Shown in pieces: positions 9,064-18,161 of a stretch of 64,000 nucleotides of DNA. A program made the position numbers and the translations under genes. The stretch is taken from NCBI GenBank assembly GCA_963844855.1, contig CAWJQP010000073.1, positions 496,001 to 560,000 on the forward strand. Direction: 5' to 3'. This DNA comes from DASQDN01 sp963844855 (GTDB taxonomy: Bacteria > Acidobacteriota > Terriglobia > Bryobacterales > Bryobacteraceae). Numbering within the stretch: position 1 is the first letter of the stretch; every line of letters begins with the position of its first letter. Under the pieces are notes generated by a model, which worked only from the letters and a program-made list of their open reading frames with translations, was not told where the DNA came from and made no database searches.

Positions 9064-10113
9064 TCAGCGATACTCTTCCTGCAAGGCATCGAGCGCCGCG
9101 GAACCGGGGCATAAAGCCTCGAACGGAATATCGACCAACGGCATGTCGGGCGTGCGATTCATCTCATGAACGTCCGGAACCGATTCGTTCATGTATAAGA
9201 GACCAGTCACGATTTCATTGCGTCGCTGGTGCTCCTGCAAACACGCCATTACTGCTTCCCGATCCGTCGGATCGTAGTCCTTCGGGACCGATCGAAACCG
9301 AACGACGCTGCCATCGTGCATCGTAACTGTCCTGCCGCCGCCGATCTCGGCAACAATCTCGTTTGCGGGAGGAACAAAGTCTGCTTCTGTCGCGCGAACC
9401 GAGTGCTTCCGGGTATAGATGTAACTCTTTGTCGATCCGTTGTGATCGTTGAACGTGACACAAGGCGAGATCACATCCACCAACGCGAACCCTCGGTGCG
9501 CCAGCGCAGCCTTCAAGATCGGCACTAGCTGTTCTTTGTCCCCCGAAAAACTGCGCGCCAGGAATGTCGCGCCTATGCTCAGGCCGAGCATAACGGGATC
9601 AATCGGCGCCATCCGGTTATCTTCTCCGCGCTTACTCTTCGAACCAACGTCGGCCGACGCAGAAAACTGGCCTTTGGTCAAACCATACACACCGTTGTTT
9701 TCGATTACGTAGGCCATCCTGACATTGCGACGAATCGCATGGCAGAGATGTCCCAGCCCGATCGAAAGCGAATCGCCATCCCCCGACACCCCAACATAAA
9801 GGAGCTTGCCGTTCGCCGCGTTGGCCCCGGTCGCGATAGGTGGCATGCGTCCATGCGCGGAGTTGAATCCATGGGCGCCGTTGACGAAGTAAGCCGTGGT
9901 CTTCGAGGAACAGCCGATACCGCTCATCTTCACCAGCATGTGGGGTGGTGTCGATAGTTCCCAAAGCGCTCGTACGATGGCGGCTGTGATCGAGTCGTGG
10001 CCGCATCCTGCGCAGAGCGTCGACATTGTCCCTTCATAGTCCCGAATCGTCAGTCCGAGCTGATTCCGCTGCAAACTGGGGTGCGCCGCAATTGGCTTAG
10101 TGATGGACGGCAA
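9064..10113 (-). CDS. korB: 2-oxoacid:ferredoxin oxidoreductase, beta subunit
   Basis: 349 aa thiamine-diphosphate-binding subunit of a 2-oxoacid:ferredoxin (acceptor) oxidoreductase. The TPP/Mg2+ motif is GDGDS at residues 111-115 with NN at 139-140. Cysteines 34, 37 (CAGCGHD), 68 (GIGCSS) and 218 (SPCVTF) are in the usual places for the [4Fe-4S] cluster. The start is a TTG at 10113, supported by GGAGG six bases upstream inside the end of korA; the two genes overlap by 17 bp. Together with korA it should convert a 2-oxoacid plus CoA to an acyl-CoA, CO2 and reduced carrier. The choice among 2-oxoglutarate, pyruvate and branched-chain substrates is uncertain, so the symbol is by family. Confidence 0.88.
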   Translation of the reverse strand: MPSITKPIAAHPSLQRNQLGLTIRDYEGTMSTLCAGCGHDSITAAIVRALWELSTPPHMLVKMSGIGCSSKTTAYFVNGAHGFNSAHGRMPPIATGANAANGKLLYVGVSGDGDSLSIGLGHLCHAIRRNVRMAYVIENNGVYGLTKGQFSASADVGSKSKRGEDNRMAPIDPVMLGLSIGATFLARSFSGDKEQLVPILKAALAHRGFALVDVISPCVTFNDHNGSTKSYIYTRKHSVRATEADFVPPANEIVAEIGGGRTVTMHDGSVVRFRSVPKDYDPTDREAVMACLQEHQRRNEIVTGLLYMNESVPDVHEMNRTPDMPLVDIPFEALCPGSAALDALQEEYR

Positions 10114-11920
10114 CTGGGACCTCCTTCGTGCTCAATATTCCGTCCAAGACATGCGATGCGCTCAGCGGGAATCCACCGTAACTCAGAATCGACCGCAGCT
10201 TGTCTTTGGGAGCCGACGTTTCATTCAAGATCAATGTTCGAAGCTGCGCATCGCGGCTTTGCTCGATCACGTAGCAGTAGTCGTGTTCCTCGATGAACTT
10301 CGAAACGCCGTCTACAAACGGGAATCCTCGAATACGCATGTAACTCGCCGGAGTTCCACGCTCTTGCAGAAGATCGAGAGCTTCGCGCACAGCCAGATCG
10401 CAGCCGCCCACCGTGACAATCCCGAATCGCGCTCCTGTACGGCGTTCAATTATCGGTACTGGAACATGTTTCGCGGCCGCGCCATGCTTCAGCAGCAGCC
10501 GATCGACAACTTCCTGATACTCATTCGGCGATTCCGTATAGGCGCCAAATTTGTTGTGTCCGGAGCCACGTGTGAAGTAGGCGCCCTTGGGATGCACGCC
10601 GGCGAATGTCCGAGCTGCGACCTCGGTACCGTTCTCCGCCAGGTATCGTTGGAACTTCTGAATCGACTCGAGTTCCTCGGCGCGCAGCACATGCCCCCGA
10701 TCCGGCCTGTAGTCCTCGTTCCAGCGAAGCCTCGGCACGACCCAATCGTTCATGCCGATATCGAGGTCGGAGAGGACGATGACCGGCGTCTGGAATCGCT
10801 CGGCAAGGTCGAACGCGATGGGCGCAAACTCAAAACACTCAGCAGGATTCGATGGAAACAGAAGAATGTGTTTGGTGTCGCCATGCGATGCGTAGGCGCA
10901 TTCCAGAATGTCGGCCTGTTGCGTGCGAGTCGGCATGCCCGTCGACGGCCCGACGCGCTGTACATCTACAACCACCACCGGAATCTCCGCATAGTACGCA
11001 AGCCCCAACAGCTCGTTCATCAACGAAATACCTGGGCCGGCCGTGGACGTAAATGCGCGAGCGCCATTCCACATCGCGCCGATCACCATCCCGATCGCCG
11101 CGATCTCATCTTCGGCCTGCAAGATCAAATAGTTATTCTTCCCCGTCGTAGGATCTTTGCGATAGCGCTCGCAAAATTCTTTGAACGCATCCATTACAGA
11201 AGTGGCCGGCGTAATCGGATACCAGGCAGCTACAGTCGCGCCCGCGTATACACAACCGAGGGCAATCGCCGTGTTGCCGTCGATGAGAATTTTGTCGTCA
11301 TTGGCATCCATCTGCTTCAAATGAAACGCCAGAGGGCAATCGAAATGCGTCTTGGCATATTCGTATCCCAACAGTAGGGCACGCGTATTCGATTGCCGAA
11401 GCGCTTTCTTGCTGGCGAATCTCTCATCGAGCAACTGCTCGACAATGGTCATGTCGATATTGAGAATCGCCACCAGAGCCCCGGCATACGCGATGTTCTT
11501 CATCAAGATGCGTTCGCGCGCATCGCCAAAGGATTCATTGCACATGCGTGCAAGCGGTACACCTAAAAACACAACGTCGTCACGAGAGAGATCTTCATCC
11601 AGCGGCCAACTGGAGTCATAGAGAACATAGCCGCCGGACCGTACCTCGCTAATGTCACGAGCATATGTTTGCCCGTTCATCGCTACCATCAGGTCATATT
11701 CCAGCGCCCGCGCGGTATTCCCGTCTTTGTTCACGCGGATCTCGTACCAAGTGGGTAAGCCCTGGATGTTCGATGGGAACAGATTCTTCCCCGAGACCGG
11801 AATGCCCATGCGGAATATGGCCTGCATGAGAAGTCCGTTGGCGCTGGCTGAGCCAGTACCGTTGACGTTTGCAAGTTTAAACGCGAAATCGTTTATACGC
11901 TGATGGCCGTTTGGCTGCAC
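10097..11920 (-). CDS. korA: 2-oxoacid:acceptor oxidoreductase, alpha subunit (gamma-alpha fusion)
   Basis: 607 aa. Residues ~1-195 are the gamma domain (GTGSASANGLL, SGGYVLYD), fused to the alpha domain (~200-607) that binds the pyrimidine ring of TPP (GNTAIALG, AAWYPITPATS, STAGPGISLMNELLG, PSTGMPT). This gamma-alpha fusion is the common Kor architecture. The start is a GTG at 11920 inside the end of the upstream flavoprotein gene (28 bp overlap), with AGG just upstream. The partner beta subunit follows with a 17 bp overlap. There is no separate delta (ferredoxin) subunit gene; the two C-terminal [4Fe-4S] motifs of the upstream flavoprotein could fill that role (inference). Confidence 0.88.
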   Translation of the reverse strand: MQPNGHQRINDFAFKLANVNGTGSASANGLLMQAIFRMGIPVSGKNLFPSNIQGLPTWYEIRVNKDGNTARALEYDLMVAMNGQTYARDISEVRSGGYVLYDSSWPLDEDLSRDDVVFLGVPLARMCNESFGDARERILMKNIAYAGALVAILNIDMTIVEQLLDERFASKKALRQSNTRALLLGYEYAKTHFDCPLAFHLKQMDANDDKILIDGNTAIALGCVYAGATVAAWYPITPATSVMDAFKEFCERYRKDPTTGKNNYLILQAEDEIAAIGMVIGAMWNGARAFTSTAGPGISLMNELLGLAYYAEIPVVVVDVQRVGPSTGMPTRTQQADILECAYASHGDTKHILLFPSNPAECFEFAPIAFDLAERFQTPVIVLSDLDIGMNDWVVPRLRWNEDYRPDRGHVLRAEELESIQKFQRYLAENGTEVAARTFAGVHPKGAYFTRGSGHNKFGAYTESPNEYQEVVDRLLLKHGAAAKHVPVPIIERRTGARFGIVTVGGCDLAVREALDLLQERGTPASYMRIRGFPFVDGVSKFIEEHDYCYVIEQSRDAQLRTLILNETSAPKDKLRSILSYGGFPLSASHVLDGILSTKEVPVAVHH

Positions 11921-13692
11921 GTAACCTGTCCTGCCAGTGGATAGAAAAGTTCAAATTTTTGCATATCCCACGCGGCCGTCGGGCATCGTTCCGCACAGAG
12001 ACCGCAATGGACACAGAGATCTTCGTCTTTTGCCATGATGCGCGCTGTCTGTGGGAGCGGATCGGACACGTACAGGTCCTGTGTCGGGTTTTCTGCAGGA
12101 GCCGACAACCGGACGCGCAAATCCAGTTCTTCGCCGTTGCGCGTAATGGTGAGGCATTGGACGGGACAAATATCGATGCATGCGTCGCATTCGATGCACT
12201 TGGGCGCTACAAACACGGTTTGCACGTCGCAATTCAGGCATCTTTGAACTTCATACGCGGTCTGGGAGGCGGTGAATCCAAGTTCCACTTCCACGTTCAA
12301 CTGCTCGAACCGCCGCGTAAGATCGACGTGCGTCATCTTCTGACGAGCCGCGGGATTGTAATCGTTGTGATAACTCCATTCGCTAATGCCCATCTTCTGG
12401 GAAATCAAATTCATTCCATTAGGCGGGCGCTCGGTCACAGAGATGCCTTGCGCCAGGTTGTGAATGGAGATGGCTGCCTGGTGGCCGTGCTCAACGGCCC
12501 AGATAATATTCTTCGGTCCAAAGGCGGAATCACCGCCGAAAAAGACACCGGGCCGGGTGGATTCCATCGTCTTTTCGTTCACGACGGGTACGTCCCACTG
12601 ATCGAACTCGATCCCGAGGTCACGCTCGATCCAGGGGAATGCGTTCTCCTGGCCGATGGCGAGGATCACATCATCAGCCGGCAGAATGACGCTATCGACC
12701 ACATTTGAGCGGCGCGCCTCGCGGTCCCATTCGAGGCGCTCGAATTCCATACCGACGAGTTTTCCGCCTTCGAGAATGAAACGCTTAGGAGCATGGTTAA
12801 TCAGAATCTCCACACCCTCTTCTTCGGCGTCCTCGAGTTCCCAAGGAGAAGCTTTGAAATAACCGCGCGGCCGGCGAGCCATCACCTTGATGTCCCTCCC
12901 GCCCAGTCGCCGGGAGGTCCGGCAACAGTCCATCGCCGTATTGCCGACGCCAATAATCAGGACATTCTCGCCTATGGAGTCGATATGCCCAAACGCGACA
13001 GACTCCAGCCAGTCGATGCCAATATGAATTCGATCCGTCTCATAGCGCCCGGGAATATCGAGATTCTTGCCGCGTGGAGCCCCGGAACCGGCAAATATCG
13101 CGTCGAAACCTTCCTGCAAAAGGCTCTTCATGCTTTCGACCGGAGCGTTGTACCGCACGTCGGCTCCCATGCCGACGATATAGTCGATTTCCTCGTACAG
13201 CACACTTTCCGGCAAACGGAAGGAGGGAATGTTGCTGCGCATCAATCCTCCCGGCTTGTCAGATTTTTCAAAAATCACGACTTCGTAACCGAGAGGCAAC
13301 AAGTCATTAGCGACCGTCAGCGAGGCCGGACCAGCTCCGACGCAAGCCACCCGCGTCCCATTTTTTTGGGCTGGAGCCTTTGGTATGAGGTGCTTAACCT
13401 CGTCACGGTGATCCGACGCCACTCTCTTCAGCCGGCAGATCGCGACCGGCTTACCGTCAATTCGTCCTCGACGGCAGGCAGGCTCACAAGGACGGTCGCA
13501 CGTGCGGCCCAGGATCCCTGGAAACACATTCGATTCGCGATTCAGTAAATAGGCGTCAGTGTAGCGTCCTTGCGCAATCAGGCGAATATACTCGGGCACA
13601 TTTGTGTGCGCCGGGCAGGCCCACTGGCAATCCACGACTTTGTGGAAGTAGTCCGGGTTCCGAACGTCTGTCGGTTTCACGCCGAACGTCAT
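11893..13692 (-). CDS. GltD-like FAD/NAD(P) oxidoreductase with C-terminal 2[4Fe-4S] ferredoxin domain
   Basis: 599 aa flavoprotein related to the glutamate synthase small subunit. The N-terminal Fe-S region has Cys22, Cys26, Cys65, Cys69, Cys73 and Cys86. Two Rossmann folds follow: VGAGPASLTVA near 115 for FAD and IGVGNTAMDC near 245 for NAD(P). The C-terminal ~130 residues hold ferredoxin-type clusters (CIECDACIDICPVQC and CVHCGLCAERCP). No glutamate synthase large subunit is nearby. Instead it leads the korAB genes and overlaps korA by 28 bp. I infer that it links the 2-oxoacid oxidoreductase to the NAD(P)H pool. The start ATG at 13692 is 62 bp from the divergent pntAA start. Confidence 0.85.
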   Translation of the reverse strand: MTFGVKPTDVRNPDYFHKVVDCQWACPAHTNVPEYIRLIAQGRYTDAYLLNRESNVFPGILGRTCDRPCEPACRRGRIDGKPVAICRLKRVASDHRDEVKHLIPKAPAQKNGTRVACVGAGPASLTVANDLLPLGYEVVIFEKSDKPGGLMRSNIPSFRLPESVLYEEIDYIVGMGADVRYNAPVESMKSLLQEGFDAIFAGSGAPRGKNLDIPGRYETDRIHIGIDWLESVAFGHIDSIGENVLIIGVGNTAMDCCRTSRRLGGRDIKVMARRPRGYFKASPWELEDAEEEGVEILINHAPKRFILEGGKLVGMEFERLEWDREARRSNVVDSVILPADDVILAIGQENAFPWIERDLGIEFDQWDVPVVNEKTMESTRPGVFFGGDSAFGPKNIIWAVEHGHQAAISIHNLAQGISVTERPPNGMNLISQKMGISEWSYHNDYNPAARQKMTHVDLTRRFEQLNVEVELGFTASQTAYEVQRCLNCDVQTVFVAPKCIECDACIDICPVQCLTITRNGEELDLRVRLSAPAENPTQDLYVSDPLPQTARIMAKDEDLCVHCGLCAERCPTAAWDMQKFELFYPLAGQVTCSQTAISV

Positions 13693-13742
13693 TCTATAAC
13701 GATTTGAGCATCCGTAGCGAATTCGATATAAGATCTTCAGAC

Positions 13743-13747
13743 GGAGG
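13743..13747 (+). promoter_or_regulatory. Ribosome binding site fixing a TTG start of pntAA
   Basis: GGAGG lies 7 nt upstream of a TTG at 13755. The frame is open further upstream, with an ATG at 13602, but that stretch overlaps the divergent flavoprotein gene and does not look like transhydrogenase. The protein begins naturally at PITLGVPRE, so TTG is taken as the start. Confidence 0.75.
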
Positions 13748-13754
13748 TTCGCGT

Positions 13755-14933
13755 TTGCCTATAACGCTTGGAGTTCCGCGCGAGACCTTTCCGGGCGAAA
13801 CTCGCGTCGCCCTCACGCCCCGCGCTTGCGAAGCATTACAAAAGACTGGAATGGCGGTCCTCGTCGAGGAAAATGCCGGAGCCGCTGCTGGCTTTCCGGA
13901 TCGACAGTTCCTTGAACGAGGAGCACGCATAGTTACTCGCGCCGGTGTTTTTGAGGCTGCGGACTTGATTGTTCAAGTCCGGTCGCTCGGCGCAAACCCT
14001 GAGGCCGGCGCCGCAGATTTACCTCTGCTCCGTGCCGGGCAAATTATCATCGGTTTCGCCGAGCCGCTCACATCTCTTCAGCAATGTGCCGAGCTGGCGA
14101 CGCGCAAAGTTAGCTTATTCGCCATGGAGTTGATCCCGCGCATCACGCGGGCGCAGAGTATGGATGCGCTCTCGTCGATGGCCACTTTAGCCGGTTATCG
14201 CGCCGTCATTTTGGCTGCAAGCACGCTCCCCAAGATGTTTCCAATGATGATGACTGCAGCCGGGACAATCGCGCCGGCCAAGGTTTTCGTGCTTGGAGCC
14301 GGTGTCGCCGGGCTGCAGGCGATCGCCACATCGAAGCGCCTGGGAGCAGTTGTCAGCGCGTATGATGTCCGCCCTGCCGTGAAGGAACAAGTGGAAAGCG
14401 TGGGGGCCAAGTTCGTAACTCTCGACGTTCAGGCAGGCGAAGCTGAGGACAAGGGCGGTTACGCGAAGGCGATGGACGAAGCCTTCTATAAGCGTCAGAG
14501 GGAACTCATGACGGCGGTTCTTCGCGAGCAGGATGTCGTCATCACTACCGCGGCGGTGCCCGGTCTGAAAGCGCCGATACTGATTACCGCCGAGATGGCG
14601 GAGGCGATGCCGGCTGGATCGGTGATTGTCGATATCGCAGCCGAACGTGGCGGGAACTGCGAATTAACGCGACCCGGTGAGACGTTTGTACACAACGGTG
14701 TCACAATCATCGGTCCGCTCAACCTGCCTTCCGCATTGCCGCGGGACGCCAGCCAACTCTATTCCTCGAACGTGTCCGCGCTTCTAAAACTCATCGCGCC
14801 GAAGGGGGAACTCGTGCTGAACCACGAGGATCAGATCATTCGTGACAGTCTGGTTACGCATGACGGGAAAATCGTCCATGCCAGAGTGATCGAACTATAC
14901 GCGAAGGCCCAGTCACAGGTGGTGACGCAATGA
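13755..14933 (+). CDS. pntAA: NAD(P) transhydrogenase alpha subunit, part 1 (NAD-binding domain I)
   Basis: 392 aa cytoplasmic NAD(H)-binding domain of the proton-translocating transhydrogenase, in the split three-gene form. The N-terminus carries the family motif GVPRETFPGETRVALTP, and the nucleotide fold is VLGAGVAGLQAIATSKRLGA followed by VVSAYDVRP. Residues AVPGLKAPILIT and IAAERGGNCELT are also typical. It starts at a TTG with a strong ribosome binding site. It overlaps pntAB by 4 bp. The complex uses the proton gradient to move hydride from NADH to NADP+. Its position divergent from the NAD(P)-linked flavoprotein and korAB suggests a shared role in pyridine-nucleotide balance (inference). 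Confidence 0.92.
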   Translation: MPITLGVPRETFPGETRVALTPRACEALQKTGMAVLVEENAGAAAGFPDRQFLERGARIVTRAGVFEAADLIVQVRSLGANPEAGAADLPLLRAGQIIIGFAEPLTSLQQCAELATRKVSLFAMELIPRITRAQSMDALSSMATLAGYRAVILAASTLPKMFPMMMTAAGTIAPAKVFVLGAGVAGLQAIATSKRLGAVVSAYDVRPAVKEQVESVGAKFVTLDVQAGEAEDKGGYAKAMDEAFYKRQRELMTAVLREQDVVITTAAVPGLKAPILITAEMAEAMPAGSVIVDIAAERGGNCELTRPGETFVHNGVTIIGPLNLPSALPRDASQLYSSNVSALLKLIAPKGELVLNHEDQIIRDSLVTHDGKIVHARVIELYAKAQSQVVTQ

Positions 14934-15229
14934 AGGAATACGAGTCGGGATTATGGATATTTATGCTGGCGGCCTTTCTCGGCTTCCAGTTGATACGCGG
15001 AGTTTCTCCGTTGTTACACACACCCTTGATGTCGCTGACGAATGCGATATCAGCCATCGCAGTCGTCGGAGCAATCTTGATCACCGGCGAGAAAGACGCG
15101 CCGCCTTTATCGAAAGCGCTCGGCTTCATAGCCGTGATGGCGTCCACAATCAATCTTGTCAGCGGCTATTTGATAACGGATCGCATGCTGAAGATGTTTA
15201 AGAAGCGTGGCGGTGAGAGGCAGACATGA
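14930..15229 (+). CDS. pntAB: NAD(P) transhydrogenase alpha subunit, part 2 (membrane domain)
   Basis: 99 aa membrane protein with three hydrophobic segments (around residues 8-25, 36-54 and 63-83). This is the size and layout of the PntAB piece of split transhydrogenases, which helps to form the proton channel with PntB. The ATG overlaps the pntAA stop (ATGA), and its own stop overlaps the pntB start in the same way. The basic tail (KMFKKRGGERQ) fits a cytoplasmic C-terminus. Confidence 0.9.
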   Translation: MKEYESGLWIFMLAAFLGFQLIRGVSPLLHTPLMSLTNAISAIAVVGAILITGEKDAPPLSKALGFIAVMASTINLVSGYLITDRMLKMFKKRGGERQT

Positions 15230-16605
15230 GAGAGCTCATTCTTCCCTTGTTGTACCTTCTGGCGGCAGCCGGATTTATCCTCGCGTTGAAATGGATGAGT
15301 TCGCCGGCGACCGCGCGTCGTGGTGTTTTCGCCGGCGAAATCGGAATGCTGCTCGCAGTAGTGGGAACCCTACTGCGCTTTGAGGTAGTCGAATACCAAT
15401 GGATCCTGATCGCATTCTTCCTTGGATCTGCCATCGGTGTTCCACTTGCTTATCTCATGCCGATGACGGCAGTGCCTCAGCGCACCGCCATCTCGCACGC
15501 ATTCGGAGCCCTTGCCTCGGCGCTAATCGGAACCGCGGAATATTACCGGCACACGCCCGACCAGATCACGATGGTCGCTCTGGCGCTCGAGATCCTTCTC
15601 GGATTCTTGACCTTCACCGCTAGCTTAATGGCGTTCGGAAAACTTCAAGAAGTCCTTCCGACTCGTCCGATCACCTATAAAGGCCAGAATATTGTCAATT
15701 TGTTCGTGTTCTCATTGGCTTTTCTACTGGCGAGCGCGCTTGTCGTCTCCCCGGAACAGACATGGTTGTTCCCCATCTTTGCAGGTCTTTCGCTGCTGTT
15801 CGGCGTATTGCTCATCGTCCCGATCGGCGGAGCCGATATGCCTACCGTTATTGCTCTGCTCAATTCCTATGCGGGACTGTCTGCGTGTGCAATGGGATTT
15901 GCCCTAAACAACAAACTGCTGATCGTCGCCGGCGCCCTCGATGGATCGTCGGGATTCATTCTTGCAGTCATCATGTGCAAGGCAATGAACCGGTCATTCT
16001 CCAATGTTCTATTCGGCGCCTTTGGACAGTTACAGACCACAACTGCCAAGACGACTGAGCGGCCGGTACGGTCGGCCGTAGCGGAGGAAGCCGCGTATTT
16101 GCTTGAATCGGCGCGAAGTGTCATCATCATTCCGGGCTACGGAATGGCCGTCGCTCAGGCTCAGCACAAACTTCGCGAGTTAGCAGACGCGCTCGCCAAA
16201 AGAGGTGTCGAGGTGCGTTTTGCAATCCATCCGGTCGCGGGCCGAATGCCTGGGCACATGAATGTGTTACTTGCGGAGGCGGACGTGCCTTATGACAAAC
16301 TCGTCGAGATGGAAGAAATCAATCCTGATTTCCCGATGACCGATGTGGCATTAGTAATCGGCGCCAACGATGTGGTCAACCCCGCGGCGAAAAACGACAG
16401 CACTAGTCCCATAGCGGGCATGCCGATCCTGCATGCATACCGGGCGCGCACTGTTATGGTCATCAAGCGCAGCATGAATCCCGGATTCGCAGGTATTGAT
16501 AACGACTTGTACTACATGGAAAATACGCTCATGCTATTCGGCGATGCAAAAGCTTTCGTTGGCGACATCGTCAAAGAGTTGAGTTCTACGGCCAAAGTTG
16601 CCTGA
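15226..16605 (+). CDS. pntB: NAD(P) transhydrogenase beta subunit
   Basis: 459 aa, a normal length for PntB. The first ~260 residues are highly hydrophobic, with about eight or nine membrane helices. The C-terminal ~180 residues form NADP(H)-binding domain III with its clear markers: PGYGMAVAQAQ, GRMPGHMNVLLAEADVPYD, VIGANDVVNPAA, KRSMNPGFAG and ENTLMLFGDAK. It is the last of the three overlapping pnt genes. The next gene follows after 44 bp with its own AAGGAG site, so the aldolase-like gene may be read on the same transcript but is translated independently. Confidence 0.93.
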   Translation: MRELILPLLYLLAAAGFILALKWMSSPATARRGVFAGEIGMLLAVVGTLLRFEVVEYQWILIAFFLGSAIGVPLAYLMPMTAVPQRTAISHAFGALASALIGTAEYYRHTPDQITMVALALEILLGFLTFTASLMAFGKLQEVLPTRPITYKGQNIVNLFVFSLAFLLASALVVSPEQTWLFPIFAGLSLLFGVLLIVPIGGADMPTVIALLNSYAGLSACAMGFALNNKLLIVAGALDGSSGFILAVIMCKAMNRSFSNVLFGAFGQLQTTTAKTTERPVRSAVAEEAAYLLESARSVIIIPGYGMAVAQAQHKLRELADALAKRGVEVRFAIHPVAGRMPGHMNVLLAEADVPYDKLVEMEEINPDFPMTDVALVIGANDVVNPAAKNDSTSPIAGMPILHAYRARTVMVIKRSMNPGFAGIDNDLYYMENTLMLFGDAKAFVGDIVKELSSTAKVA

Positions 16606-16649
16606 CAATTCGGCGCTACAGGTCTACAACAATCAAGGAGAGACACGAA

Positions 16650-17588
16650 ATGAAGTGCTTACTCATGGTGCTTGCGGCAGTCATTGCAGTACAGGCGCAG
16701 GATGCCAAAACTCCCAAGCCTAAACGCATCAACCGCGCAATTGAGCTGCTCGAATCGGGGCAGCCGATCTACTATACCGGCGGTCGAGGCGGCTACGAAG
16801 AAGGCAAAAAGATGTCTGCGACGAAGGCCGACTACATCAACTATGAAATGGAGCACGGCGCTTTCGACATGAAAGAGCTGCGTGATTTCATGCGCGGTCT
16901 CGTCGATGCCGGACCGACCCGAACCGGTCATCGCACGCCTGCCGTGATCGTAACGCTTCCGATTCTCGGCAAAGATCCCGCCTCCATGCGGGCAAACTAC
17001 TGGGTCGCCCAACAAGTAATGGCTGCGGGAGTTCATGGCATCCTGCTCTGTCACGCCGAGAATCCTGAAGCGGTCAAAATCTTTGTTGAATCCCTTCGCT
17101 ACCCATTCGCCGAGAAGCATCCCGGCCTCGATACCGGTATCCGAGGCAACGGCAGTCAGAACTTCGCCTCGCAGATTTGGGGATTGTCGTCGACTGACTA
17201 CATGCTAAAAGCGGACGTGTGGCCATTGAACAAGAACGGCGAAGTACTACTGGGTGTGAAAATCGAAACTCCGATGGCGGCGGAAAATGCTGAGAAAACA
17301 ACGCGCATTCCCGGCATCGGCTTCGCAGAGTGGGGACCCGGCGACCAGAGCTTCTTCCTTGTCGGTCCTCCCACACCTGGCGGAATTCGCGAAGCGCACC
17401 CGGCCATGCAAAAAGTCCGCACCAAAGTTTTCAATGCTGCGAAGGCCGCCAAGATTTTCTTCCTGAACTCGTGCAATGAGCAGAACGTTATCGATATGCT
17501 CAAAGAGGGCGTGATGATCTGCACCGGTGGAGACTCCCCTGCTGCAGACAAAGGCCGTCAATTCTCGAAACGACAGGGCGTATGGTAA
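16650..17588 (+). CDS. Exported HpcH/HpaI aldolase/citrate-lyase-family protein
   Basis: 312 aa. After a signal peptide (MKCLLMVLAAVIAVQAQ) the protein follows the HpcH/HpaI aldolase TIM barrel: a metal and substrate region around VHGILLCHAENPEAVK, then LGVKIETPMAAENAE with the candidate metal-binding glutamate, and FAEWGPGDQ with the usual acidic residue. Classical members are cytoplasmic class II aldolases that split 4-hydroxy-2-oxo acids. Export is unusual, but occurs in secreted paralogues of acidobacteria and planctomycetes. AAGGAGAG precedes the ATG. It overlaps the DUF1080 gene by 7 bp. Substrate unknown. Confidence 0.75.
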   Translation: MKCLLMVLAAVIAVQAQDAKTPKPKRINRAIELLESGQPIYYTGGRGGYEEGKKMSATKADYINYEMEHGAFDMKELRDFMRGLVDAGPTRTGHRTPAVIVTLPILGKDPASMRANYWVAQQVMAAGVHGILLCHAENPEAVKIFVESLRYPFAEKHPGLDTGIRGNGSQNFASQIWGLSSTDYMLKADVWPLNKNGEVLLGVKIETPMAAENAEKTTRIPGIGFAEWGPGDQSFFLVGPPTPGGIREAHPAMQKVRTKVFNAAKAAKIFFLNSCNEQNVIDMLKEGVMICTGGDSPAADKGRQFSKRQGVW

Positions 17589-18160
17589 ACATCATTCGAT
17601 TACTCCTCATCACGGCGTGTGTCGCAACAGCCCAGGACGACTGGCGCGTATTATTCGACGGTAAGACCCTCAACGGCTGGGAAGCGCGTCCCACATCGGT
17701 TCCCGACAGTAAGGGCGATTGGTCAGTTCAGAACGGCGCTCTTGTTTGTGGGGGAACCGTGCCCAGTTGGATTCACACCAATGATTCCTTTTCCGACTTC
17801 GGATTAACGCTAGAGTTTCGTGGCGCGGAAACAGTCAACAGTGGTGTGTTCCTGCGATCCCAGAAAGAAGGACAACCTCACGTTACGGGCTACGAACTGC
17901 AGATCTGGGACTACCAACCCGCGGGCTTCAACACAGGAAGCCTCGTTGGCTCGCTGAAAGCGGATTCAGTCAAGATCCTTCCCGGTCAATGGAACAAATA
18001 CGATGTCACTGCCAGAGGCGGCCACTTCACAGTCGTTCTCAACGGGAAAAAGATTCTCGATGCAGGAGACGCCAAACACAAAAGCGGCGTGATCGGCTTT
18101 CAGTGTCAGAAGGACCAGCGGATTGAGTTCCGAAATATCAAGCTGCAGCCAATCAAGTAA
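17582..18160 (+). CDS. Secreted DUF1080 (3-keto-disaccharide hydrolase-like) protein
   Basis: 192 aa with a signal peptide (residues 1-17, ending VATAQ) and a single DUF1080 concanavalin-like domain. The family signatures are visible: WRVLFDGKTLNGWE at the start, then FSDFGLTLEFR, NSGVFLRS, YELQIWD, and the closing IGFQCQKDQRIEFRNI. DUF1080 proteins are tied to 3-keto-sugar hydrolysis and carbohydrate binding. It overlaps the end of the preceding gene by 7 bp, so the two are likely co-translated. It converges on the TPR gene with one base between them. Confidence 0.85.
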   Translation: MVNIIRLLLITACVATAQDDWRVLFDGKTLNGWEARPTSVPDSKGDWSVQNGALVCGGTVPSWIHTNDSFSDFGLTLEFRGAETVNSGVFLRSQKEGQPHVTGYELQIWDYQPAGFNTGSLVGSLKADSVKILPGQWNKYDVTARGGHFTVVLNGKKILDAGDAKHKSGVIGFQCQKDQRIEFRNIKLQPIK

Positions 18161-18161
18161 T

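Noticed and set aside
10100..11377. Plus-strand open frame of 425 codons opposite korA
   Set aside because: It lies entirely antisense to a gene with clear 2-oxoacid oxidoreductase motifs; its translation is rich in Arg and has no recognisable domain.
11911..13548. Two plus-strand open frames (265 and 251 codons) opposite the Fe-S flavoprotein
   Set aside because: Shadow frames of a GC-rich gene; the minus-strand product has all cofactor motifs.
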